Part shown: piece by piece, positions 1-4,976 of the stretch | How the letters are laid out: every line of letters begins with the position of its first letter | Numbering within the stretch: the first letter of the stretch is position 1 | Assembly: GCA_012270135.1 (NCBI GenBank) | Contig: JAAXIW010000113.1 | Coordinates: 1-6,776 of the forward strand | Source: Brevundimonas sp. | GTDB lineage: Bacteria; Pseudomonadota; Alphaproteobacteria; Caulobacterales; Caulobacteraceae | Direction: 5' to 3' | DNA: 6,776 nt | Program-made: the position numbers and the translations under genes | The notes under the pieces: model-generated | What the model saw: only the letters and a program-made list of their open reading frames with translations | What the model was told of the DNA's origin: nothing | The model's database searches: none

Positions 1-1263
1 CGCGCTCACATCGGCCAGCGGATCGCCCGACACCGCGATCAGGTCCGCCGGCATCCCCGCCGCGATCCGCCCCGCCTCGGTCTCGATCCGCAGGTGCGCC
101 GCCGCATTGACCGTCGCCGTCTGGATCGCCTCCAGCGGCGTCAGCCCGGCCCGCGTCAGCAGGGCGAACTCTTGGGCGTTGTCGCCATGGGCCGAGACGC
201 CGCTGTCCGTCCCGAACGCGATCCGCACCCCGCCGTCGTGCGCCCGTCCCGCCATGGCCAGCATCAGCGGCCCCGCCTCGAGGGCCTTGGCCGTCTGCGC
301 CGGGGTGAAGAAATTGTCCGGCCCCGAGGCCACCCGCGCCACGAAATCCCCGGCCATCAACGTCGGCACCAGATAGACTCCCTCGCGCCGCATCAGCCGG
401 ATCGACTCGGCGTCCAGATAGGTGCCGTGCTCGATCGAGTCGCCGCCGGCGCGCAGGAAGCTGTTGATGCCGTCCGCCCCGTGCGCATGCGCCGTGACCT
501 GCCGCCCCATCCGGTGCCCGGCCTCGACGATCGCGGCCAGCTCGGCTTCCGAGAACTGCTGGCCCAGCCCCGCCGCCGTGTTCGACAGCACCCCGCCGGT
601 GGCGGTGATCTTGATGATGTCGGCCCCGGACCGCACCTGGGTCCGCACCGCCCGCATGCAGTCCTCGACCCCCGAGCAGACGCTCTCGGACGACAGCAGG
701 TGCATGACGTCCTCGCGATAGCCGTTGGCGTCGCCATGGCCGCCATGAATCGACACCGAACTGCCCGAGGCGATCACCCGCGGCCCCGGCACATCGCCGC
801 GCCGGATCGCGTCGCGCAGGGCGAACACCGCCTCGTTCTGCCCGCCCAGATCGGCCACCGTCGTGAAGCCGGCCATCAGCGTCCGCCGGGCGTGCCGCGC
901 CCCGACGAAGCCGCGATCGACGCTCGACAGCGTCACCGCCTCCAGCCGCCCGTTCGGATTCTGCTGGCTGGTCAGATGCACATGGCTGTCGATCAGCCCG
1001 GGCAGCACGAACGAGTCGCGCAGATCGATGATCCGGCCCTCGCCGACAAATCCGTCGCGCACCGCGACGACCCGCCCGCCCTCGATCACGAGAGTTTTAT
1101 CGCGCTGGACGGAACCGTTCGCCGGATCGGCCAGAAGCCGCCCCACTTGCACGAACGTGGTTCCCTCTGCCGGGGAAAGCGGAGCGACGGCGGGCGTTTG
1201 CGCCGCCGCGCCGCCGGCCAGAAATAGGGCGGCCGCAGCCAGAACCGATGTGATCGTCTTCAC
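1..1263 (-). CDS. Exported metal-dependent amidohydrolase, prolidase/imidazolonepropionase-like (3' end cut by window)
   Basis: A binuclear-metal hydrolase of the amidohydrolase superfamily, probably acting in the periplasm on peptide or amide bonds. The frame reads through 421 codons to the window edge. Residues 1-21 form a Sec signal peptide (MKT start, Ala/Leu core, cleavage near AAA-Q). The metal ligands of the family are all visible: HxH at His94 and His96 (SHVHL), the carboxylated lysine Lys218 (IIKITATGG), His259 (TAHAHG), His279 (IEHGTYL) and Asp353 (FGTDSG). The GxPADLIAVSGDP stretch at 403-415 is the usual return to the small beta-sandwich domain, so only about 10-25 residues should be missing. 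The GTG start at 1263 is chosen because GGGAGG lies five bases upstream; an in-frame GTG at 1290 has no such site. Related Caulobacter proteins annotated as prolidases have been shown to be dipeptidases with other specificities, so the substrate is open. It is divergent from the YkuD_2 gene. Confidence 0.93.
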   Translation of the reverse strand, partial: MKTITSVLAAAALFLAGGAAAQTPAVAPLSPAEGTTFVQVGRLLADPANGSVQRDKTLVIEGGRVVAVRDGFVGEGRIIDLRDSFVLPGLIDSHVHLTSQQNPNGRLEAVTLSSVDRGFVGARHARRTLMAGFTTVADLGGQNEAVFALRDAIRRGDVPGPRVIASGSSVSIHGGHGDANGYREDVMHLLSSESVCSGVEDCMRAVRTQVRSGADIIKITATGGVLSNTAAGLGQQFSEAELAAIVEAGHRMGRQVTAHAHGADGINSFLRAGGDSIEHGTYLDAESIRLMRREGVYLVPTLMAGDFVARVASGPDNFFTPAQTAKALEAGPLMLAMAGRAHDGGVRIAFGTDSGVSAHGDNAQEFALLTRAGLTPLEAIQTATVNAAAHLRIETEAGRIAAGMPADLIAVSGDPLADVSA

Positions 1264-1385
1264 GAAATCCTCCCCGAACGGCTTCTTCACCTTAGACCGG
1301 CTATCCTCCACGCCAAGGCTCAGGTTGCTACGGGCGAAATCATTTGAAACAACCCGTGACTTCTCAAACGTGCGAGGGGCGTCGC
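1264..1385. promoter_or_regulatory. Divergent intergenic region between amidohydrolase and YkuD_2 genes
   Basis: This 122-bp spacer must carry the promoters of both flanking genes, because they are transcribed away from each other. It is visibly more A/T-rich in the middle (about 1336-1370) than the coding DNA around it. The two ribosome-binding sites sit at its ends: GGGAGG read on the minus strand for the amidohydrolase and GAGGGG at 1374-1379 for the lipoprotein. On the minus strand TTGAGA followed 17 bases later by AATGAT is a possible but weak sigma-70 pair. I could not find a convincing plus-strand promoter. Confidence 0.45.
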
Positions 1386-2081
1386 ATGCGATTGGCGAGA
1401 CGTGGATTCATTCTGGGCGGCGCGGCGCTGCTGTCGGGCTGCGCCACCGCGGCGGCCCGTCCGGTCGTCACCGCCGCCGCGCAGCAGGTCCCGCCGCCCA
1501 TCCAGGTCGAGCGCCCGCCCGAGGTCATCACCGCCCAGCTCAACTCCACCCGCCCGCTCGATCCGCGCGGCTCGGTGCGCAAGGAGCTGATGGAGCGCGC
1601 CCTCGCCGCCCTCGACATCCATGAGGGCAAGATCACCAGGCGCGACCGCATGTATCTGGTCGACTTCCAGAAATTCTCGGGCGACGAGCGGCTCTACGAG
1701 GTCGACCTGCACGGCGGCTCGGTCACCCTGATGCGCACCACCCACGGCCGCGGATCGGACCCGTCGCACACCGGCTTCGCCCGGCAGTTCTCGAACACCC
1801 CCGACAGCTACATGTCCTCGGTCGGCGCCTACGCCACCGCCGGCGCCGGCCACGGCCCGCAGCAGGGTCCGAACGTCCTGCTCGACGGTCTCGAATACAC
1901 CAACAACCTGGCCCGCGAGCGCGCCATCATCGTTCACGGCGCCGACTACGCCGACCCGGCCTTCCTCGCCCGCGAGGGCAAGCTGGGCCGCAGCTACGGC
2001 TGCTTCTCCGTCGCCCATCACGACCTCCCCGCCCTGCGCGAACGCATGGGCGAAGGCCGCCTCCTCTTCGCCTGGGCCTAG
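1386..2081 (+). CDS. YkuD_2-family murein L,D-transpeptidase-domain lipoprotein
   Basis: A 231-residue envelope protein with an L,D-transpeptidase-type cysteine active site, expected to act on peptidoglycan stem peptides, as an L,D-transpeptidase or a related amidase/carboxypeptidase. The N-terminus has a twin-arginine motif (RRGFILGG, residues 5-12) followed by a lipobox (LSGC, Cys19) with Ala at +2, so it is probably Tat-exported, lipid-anchored and sorted to the outer membrane. A Pro/Gln-rich linker (about 31-60) precedes the catalytic domain. The catalytic signature is VHGADY with His184 and GRSYGCFSV with Ser203, Gly205 and Cys206, the HxG...SxGC pattern of YkuD-type enzymes in the variant spacing of the YkuD_2 (PF13645) subfamily. 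ATG 1386 is chosen because GAGGGG lies six bases upstream and because it puts the Arg-Arg motif and lipobox at the right distance; a TTG at 1344 would add 14 residues. Its stop overlaps that of the convergent toxin gene. Confidence 0.9.
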   Translation: MRLARRGFILGGAALLSGCATAAARPVVTAAAQQVPPPIQVERPPEVITAQLNSTRPLDPRGSVRKELMERALAALDIHEGKITRRDRMYLVDFQKFSGDERLYEVDLHGGSVTLMRTTHGRGSDPSHTGFARQFSNTPDSYMSSVGAYATAGAGHGPQQGPNVLLDGLEYTNNLARERAIIVHGADYADPAFLAREGKLGRSYGCFSVAHHDLPALRERMGEGRLLFAWA

Positions 2082-2353
2082 GGTTCGGGGCGCCGGGCCG
2101 AGTGGCGGATCTTCAGGATCTGCACTTCGTCAGGCGTCACCGCGTAGCGGATAAGATATGGCCTCACGACGGGCAATTCGCGCCGCGTTGGGCTGATGGC
2201 CCTCCCGCGCTCCGGAAAGACAGCGAGGCTCTCTGCCGCATCAACCAATCTTCGAGTCAGGCGCTGCGCGGCTCCCGGATTGAAATCGCGGATGTAACAT
2301 CCAGCGGCCTCAAGATTGTCGAGGGCCTCGTCTGCCCAGACTATTCGCCGCAT
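2078..2353 (-). CDS. parE: Type II toxin, ParE/RelE superfamily
   Basis: A 91-residue toxin of the RelE/ParE fold. Members either poison DNA gyrase (ParE) or cleave mRNA on the ribosome (RelE). The sequence matches the ParE-like side: MRRIVWADEAL at the start (first strand and helix), IRDFNPGAAQRL at 21-32, the hallmark SLAVFPERGR at 42-51, TRREL at 56-60, PYLIRYAV at 65-72 and the final ILKIRHSARRP at 79-89. The length is normal. It begins inside the last 13 bases of the antitoxin gene and has no Shine-Dalgarno sequence, so translation is probably coupled to that of the antitoxin. An upstream in-frame extension to 2398 would add 15 residues with no family match and is rejected. The stop overlaps that of the convergent YkuD_2 gene by four bases. 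ParE versus RelE activity cannot be decided here, so the symbol is a family label. Confidence 0.88.
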   Translation of the reverse strand: MRRIVWADEALDNLEAAGCYIRDFNPGAAQRLTRRLVDAAESLAVFPERGRAISPTRRELPVVRPYLIRYAVTPDEVQILKIRHSARRPEP

Positions 2354-2538
2354 TTGGGCCGCGGCAGAGGATGGTCGGTACCCCAGGACAGGAGCCACCG
2401 CTTGACCGCCTCATGGCTCACAACGCGTCCGGCCGCTACGTCGGCCTCGCCTCGCTGCGTCGACGCCTCCACGGCCGCTTCGTCCTCAAAGTCGAAGACA
2501 CCCGGCTCCTCGTCGAATTCGTTTCCCGGATCGCTCAT
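2341..2538 (-). CDS. Antitoxin of the ParE/RelE-type toxin
   Basis: A 65-residue acidic protein encoded directly upstream of the toxin and overlapping it by 13 bases, the classic antitoxin-first order. The N-terminal third is strongly acidic (NEFDEEPGVFDFEDE, residues 6-20). The middle, RGEADVAAGRVVSHEAVKRWL at about 29-49, matches the short conserved block seen in many small antitoxins paired with ParE-like toxins (GRVVxHExVxxWL). No full ribbon-helix-helix DNA-binding domain is evident, so self-regulation is uncertain. The ATG at 2538 is chosen because the homologous part starts after it and because TATCGT sits six bases upstream, which suits a leaderless transcript. No Shine-Dalgarno site is present. 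A TTG at 2583 would add 15 unrelated Arg-rich residues. Confidence 0.82.
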   Translation of the reverse strand: MSDPGNEFDEEPGVFDFEDEAAVEASTQRGEADVAAGRVVSHEAVKRWLLSWGTDHPLPRPKCGE

Positions 2539-2609
2539 GCGGCGACGATAGCACGGCCGGCTCCGGTCCTCATCCGCCTTCAACCTGACCGGTCAGGCTA
2601 TCCGCGCCT
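2539..2609 (-). promoter_or_regulatory. Putative promoter/operator of the toxin-antitoxin operon
   Basis: Read on the minus strand, TATCGT (plus positions 2545-2550) resembles a -10 element and ends six bases before the antitoxin ATG, which would put the transcript start at or very near the ATG. No good -35 hexamer is present at 16-18 bp, so activation or another sigma factor is possible. Further upstream, at 2584-2597, lies a perfect palindrome. This stretch also separates the purD stop (2610) from the antitoxin. Confidence 0.4.
2584..2597. repeat. Perfect 14-bp palindrome CCTGACCGGTCAGG
   Basis: CCTGACC is followed at once by its exact reverse complement GGTCAGG. The centre is about 52 bp upstream of the antitoxin ATG and 20 bp downstream of the purD stop. 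As DNA it has the shape of a dimeric repressor site. As RNA it would give only a five-pair stem with a four-base loop and no U-tract, which is weak for a terminator. An operator for the toxin-antitoxin operon is the preferred reading, as inference. Confidence 0.5.
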
Positions 2610-3905
2610 TCAACCCCCGGCGGCTCCGCCCGCTTCCCGCTCCATCGCCCGCCAGCCGATGTCCGTGCGGTGGAATCCGCCCGGCCAGTCGATCTTCCTG
2701 ATCGCCGCATAGGCCCGCTGGCGCGCCTCGGCGATGTCCTTGCCGCGGGCGCAGACGTTGAGCACCCGCCCCCCGGCCGCGACCAGCTGGCCGTCGGCCT
2801 GCCGTTTCGTGCCGGCGTGGAACACCTGCACGTTCGGTCCGAAATCCCGCTCGGCCCCGCGGATGATCGAGCCCTCCAGCGGGCTGTCGGGATAGCCGCT
2901 GGCGGCCAGCACCACGCAGATCACCGTCTCGGGCCGGAAGGCCGGAGGATCGACCCGGGTCAGGTCTCCGCGCGCGCAGGCCAGCAGCAGGGGCACGATG
3001 TCCCCGTCCAGCCGCATCATCAGCACCTGGCATTCCGGATCGCCGAAGCGGGCGTTGAACTCGACCACCTTCGGGCCCTCGTCCGTCGCCATCAGCCCGG
3101 CGTAGAGCACCCCGCGATAGGGCATGCCCTCGCGCGCCATGCCGGCAATGACCGGGGTCACGATGTCCCGCTCGGCCGCCTCGACCAGCTCCGGCGTGAA
3201 CACCGGCGCCGGCGAATAGCTGCCCATGCCCCCGGTGTTCGGTCCCAGGTCGCCGTCGTAGGCCCGCTTGTGGTCCTGGGCCCCGCCCAGCAGCAGCGCC
3301 CGCTGGCCGTCGCAGACCGCGAACAGCGAACCCTCCTCGCCGGCCATGAACTCCTCGATCACCACCCGCGCCCCGGCCGTGCCGAAGCGGCCGCCCAGCA
3401 TCCGCTCGATCTCGCCCTCGGCCTGGCGCTTGTCCGGACAGATCGCCACGCCCTTGCCCGCCGCCAGCCCGTCGGCCTTGATCACATAGGGCGGCTTGAA
3501 CACCGTCAGGGCCTGTCGCGCCTCATGCAACCGCTCATAGACGCCATATCCGGCCGTCGGAATCTCGTGCCGCTCCATGAAGGCCTTGGAAAAGGCCTTC
3601 GACGTCTCCAGCTGCGCCGCCTTCTTCGTCGGGCCGAAACAGGGGATGCCCGCCGTGGCCAGCCGGTCGGCCAGTCCGGCCTCCAGCGCCGTCTCCGGCC
3701 CGACCACCACCAGATCGGCCTTCATCTCGCGCGCCACGGCGCAAAGGCCGTCGGCGTCGGTGACCTTCAGCGCAACGCGTTCGCCCAGTGTCTCCATGCC
3801 GGGGTTGCCGGGCGCGATGACCAGCCGCCGCACGAGGGGCGACTGGGCGATCTTCCACGCCAGGGCGTGCTCGCGACCGCCCGATCCGACCAGCAGGATG
3901 TTCAT
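2610..3905 (-). CDS. purD: Phosphoribosylamine-glycine ligase (GAR synthetase), PurD
   Basis: Cytoplasmic ATP-grasp enzyme of de novo purine synthesis that joins glycine to 5-phosphoribosylamine, using ATP, to make glycinamide ribonucleotide. The 431 residues cover the whole family length. The N-terminal domain shows MNILLVGSGGREHALAW (1-17) and APGNPGM (31-37), then VVVGPETALEAGLAD (67-80). The ATP-grasp part has KADGLAAGKGV (143-153), the EEF.AGEEGSLFA block (184-196), DHKRAYDGDLGPNTGGMG (211-228) and the metal and nucleotide site EFNARFGDPECQ (282-293). The C-terminal domain ends with a typical KIDWPGGFHRTDIGWRA stretch (404-420) and a loose Gly/Ala tail. The start is fixed by MNILLVGSGG, the usual N-terminus. 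There is no spaced Shine-Dalgarno site; GGGG touches the ATG, so a leaderless message is possible. No truncation or missing key residue is seen. Confidence 0.98.
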   Translation of the reverse strand: MNILLVGSGGREHALAWKIAQSPLVRRLVIAPGNPGMETLGERVALKVTDADGLCAVAREMKADLVVVGPETALEAGLADRLATAGIPCFGPTKKAAQLETSKAFSKAFMERHEIPTAGYGVYERLHEARQALTVFKPPYVIKADGLAAGKGVAICPDKRQAEGEIERMLGGRFGTAGARVVIEEFMAGEEGSLFAVCDGQRALLLGGAQDHKRAYDGDLGPNTGGMGSYSPAPVFTPELVEAAERDIVTPVIAGMAREGMPYRGVLYAGLMATDEGPKVVEFNARFGDPECQVLMMRLDGDIVPLLLACARGDLTRVDPPAFRPETVICVVLAASGYPDSPLEGSIIRGAERDFGPNVQVFHAGTKRQADGQLVAAGGRVLNVCARGKDIAEARQRAYAAIRKIDWPGGFHRTDIGWRAMEREAGGAAGG

Positions 3906-3911
3906 CCCCGC

Positions 3912-3940
3912 GCAATGACCGGAGCGGCGGGGGCGGTCAA
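3912..3940 (-). promoter_or_regulatory. Candidate purD promoter (leaderless geometry)
   Basis: On the minus strand TTGACC (plus 3935-3940) is a good -35 hexamer. Exactly 17 bp later comes CATTGC (3912-3917), a poor -10, which ends six bases before the purD ATG. This places transcription start at about the ATG. The -35 match and the spacing are seen directly; promoter activity is inference. It would let purD be expressed independently of the small membrane-protein gene upstream. Confidence 0.4.
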
Positions 3941-3965
3941 GCGCAACGAGCGGTCATTCATCATG

Positions 3966-4121
3966 TCAGAACAGGGCCGAAACGGCGTAGGCCGCCGCCG
4001 CCAGCAGGGCGATCGCGCCGACGATCAGCCATGGCCCGAGGGCGAGGCCGCCGCTGCGCCGCGCCAGCCCCTGCTCGCGCGGGCTCCGGTCGGCGGGGTC
4101 GGTGTCGCGCGGATCAGCCAC
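3966..4121 (-). CDS. Small single-pass membrane protein, function unknown
   Basis: A 51-residue open frame from GTG 4121 to TGA 3966. The first 28 residues are hydrophilic and charged (several Asp-Pro pairs, then REQGLARRSGG). Residues 29-51 form one strongly hydrophobic segment (PWLIVGAIALL, then AAAAYAVSALF) that ends right at the C-terminus. With Arg21 and Arg22 before the segment, the positive-inside rule predicts a cytoplasmic N-terminus, i.e. a tail-anchored inner-membrane protein. An in-frame TGA lies two codons upstream of the GTG, so no longer form exists, and no other start codon fits. No Shine-Dalgarno site is visible, which lowers confidence. It is co-directional with purD, 60 bp upstream of it, and could be co-transcribed. 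I do not recognise a family. Confidence 0.6.
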   Translation of the reverse strand: MADPRDTDPADRSPREQGLARRSGGLALGPWLIVGAIALLAAAAYAVSALF

Positions 4122-4262
4122 GGCGGTTCAACCGCGCCGCCCGCCGCCGGTTCCGCCGGCGACCTCGCGCAGGTGTGAGCCGCCCGGGCTACGGCGTCAT
4201 TGCGCGGCGGCCGTTATTATGGATCACTGCGGTATGCCAATCCTGATCGACGGAGGCGTGCC
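4122..4262. promoter_or_regulatory. Divergent spacer between the 51-aa and 74-aa genes
   Basis: A 141-bp region with promoters expected in both directions. On the plus strand TATTAT (4215-4220) is a five-of-six match to the -10 consensus, about 42 bases before the 74-residue gene, but no -35 hexamer is found at the usual distance. GGAGG at 4252-4256 is a strong ribosome-binding site six bases before ATG 4263. Next to the GTG of the membrane-protein gene is a 13-bp inverted repeat (4123-4135). A CCGCCGG direct repeat near 4144-4160 is probably only GC-rich sequence bias. Confidence 0.35.
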
Positions 4263-4487
4263 ATGGGCGTGTTCCTGCAGTCGCTGAGGGACGGGGGGCC
4301 GTCCCACGCGGTGGAGAAATCGGACGAGGGTTTCGTCGTCAAACCCCGGCGGCGGACCGATCGCGCCGCCTTCAACCGGCTCGCCCGCGAGGTGATGGAG
4401 CATGCCGGCGACGACTATGTCGCCCTGCCCCGGTACGACGGCCCGGCCAACTACGACCGCATCATCATCATCCCGCTCGAGGGCTGA
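4263..4487 (+). CDS. Hypothetical small protein (74 aa)
   Basis: A 74-residue soluble protein with no signal peptide or membrane segment. The start is well supported: GGAGG sits six bases before ATG 4263. The sequence has a basic patch KPRRRTDR at 27-34, a predicted amphipathic helix AAFNRLAREVMEHAG at 35-49, then DDYVALPRYDGPANYDR and an unusual run of four isoleucines (67-70) before the final PLEG. It resembles a small alpha/beta domain ending in an edge strand, but I do not recognise a family and propose no function. It is convergent with the next gene, with only seven bases between the stops. Codon use matches the surrounding chromosome. Confidence 0.7.
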   Translation: MGVFLQSLRDGGPSHAVEKSDEGFVVKPRRRTDRAAFNRLAREVMEHAGDDYVALPRYDGPANYDRIIIIPLEG

Positions 4488-4494
4488 GCGAAGC

Positions 4495-4857
4495 CTATTC
4501 CGGAAAGCCCGGCAGGCCGTGGCTCCACGGCTGGACATAGTGGCGGAACTCGACCGAGACGCCGCCGACCAGCGCCCGCCGCTCCTCGATGAAGCGCCGC
4601 CAGGTCGCCACCGGCCCGGTGATGATAATTTCCGGTCGCGTCTTCAGATGCCGCAGCACGCGCAGACCGTCGCCCGAATACTCGCCCACCGCCGCCACGA
4701 TCCCGGCCTTGAGGTCGGCCCAGGCCTCCTCGCGCCGCTCCGCCGCCCGGGGGTCGGGCTTCGCGCCCGGAGACGTCTCGACGAACCGCGCCGACAGCTC
4801 GATCTGCCGCCGGGCCTTCGCCGTCTCGATCAATTTGCGCGTCTCGGCGTCCAGCAT
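4495..4857 (-). CDS. Hypothetical protein (120 aa)
   Basis: A 120-residue cytoplasmic protein of unknown function. The start at 4857 is chosen because GGGAG lies six bases upstream of the ATG; a TTG at 4890 would add 11 residues and has no comparable site. Residues 1-58 look mostly helical and charged (AETRKLIETAKARRQIELSA, then RAAERREEAWADLKAGI). Residues 59-120 look alpha/beta: GEYSGDGLRVLRHLKTRP, the strand EIIITG, TWRRFIEERRALVGG, the strand VSVEFRHYV, and a Trp/Pro-rich end WSHGLPGFPE. There is no signal peptide or membrane segment. No family is recognised. It lies upstream of nothing in its direction: its stop faces the 74-residue gene, so it is probably transcribed alone. Confidence 0.72.
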   Translation of the reverse strand: MLDAETRKLIETAKARRQIELSARFVETSPGAKPDPRAAERREEAWADLKAGIVAAVGEYSGDGLRVLRHLKTRPEIIITGPVATWRRFIEERRALVGGVSVEFRHYVQPWSHGLPGFPE

Positions 4858-4862
4858 CGGTC

Positions 4863-4888
4863 TCTCCCGCTCGGGAGACACGTCTAGC
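4863..4888 (-). promoter_or_regulatory. -10-like element and hairpin leader of the 120-aa gene
   Basis: On the minus strand GCTAGAC (4882-4888) resembles the GCTANAWC -10 motif of Caulobacter-type housekeeping promoters. Transcription would then begin near 4876-4878. The next bases, 4878 down to 4863, form a perfect inverted repeat TCTCCCG-AG-CGGGAGA whose right arm contains the GGGAG ribosome-binding site of the gene. The -35 region is weak (TTCGGG about 12 bp upstream). Whether the stem forms in the cell is inference. Confidence 0.35.
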
Positions 4889-4938
4889 AAGCCGCGCCGC
4901 CCCGAACAGCCTTACGAAAGGCGACGAAGGCGTTTCGA

Positions 4939-4967
4939 GACGGAGCAGCCCGCAGGGCCGCTCCGTC
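4939..4967 (-). terminator. Hairpin terminator-like structure after the barrel gene
   Basis: Starting ten bases past the barrel-protein stop, the two arms GACGGAGC and GCTCCGTC enclose GCCC and GGGC arms with a three-base loop. Read on the minus strand the single internal mismatch becomes a G-U pair, giving a 13-pair stem. No U-tract follows, so it may be a weak intrinsic terminator or an mRNA 3'-end protecting stem. The wobble pairs only on the minus-strand RNA, which favours a role for the barrel gene. Confidence 0.55.
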
Positions 4968-4976
4968 CGATGGTGA

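Noticed and set aside
94..1227. Long plus-strand open frame of 377 codons
   Set aside because: It is antisense to the amidohydrolase, whose full metal-ligand set and signal peptide are on the minus strand. The predicted protein is Arg/His/Pro-rich, as expected from a GC-rich shadow frame.
1320..2021. Minus-strand open frame of 233 codons opposite the YkuD_2 gene
   Set aside because: The plus strand carries the twin-arginine signal, lipobox and SxGC active site; the minus-strand product is Gly/Ala/Val-rich filler.
2102..2551. Plus-strand open frame of 149 codons across the toxin-antitoxin locus
   Set aside because: The minus strand carries the ParE-type hallmarks (FPERGR, RREL, RHSARRP) and the antitoxin block; the plus frame has no recognisable domain and no ribosome-binding site.
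2584..2597. The 14-bp palindrome as a purD terminator
   Set aside because: As RNA it gives only about five pairs around a four-base loop and no U-tract follows, so an operator is more likely.
3580..3599. Two copies of AAGGCCTT three bases apart
   Set aside because: They encode the repeated Ser-Lys-Ala-Phe of PurD residues 102-109, which fits the family at this position, so coding explains the repeat.
2670..4178. Plus-strand open frame of 502 codons
   Set aside because: It lies opposite purD and the small membrane-protein gene, has Arg/Gln/His-rich low-complexity composition and no recognisable domain.
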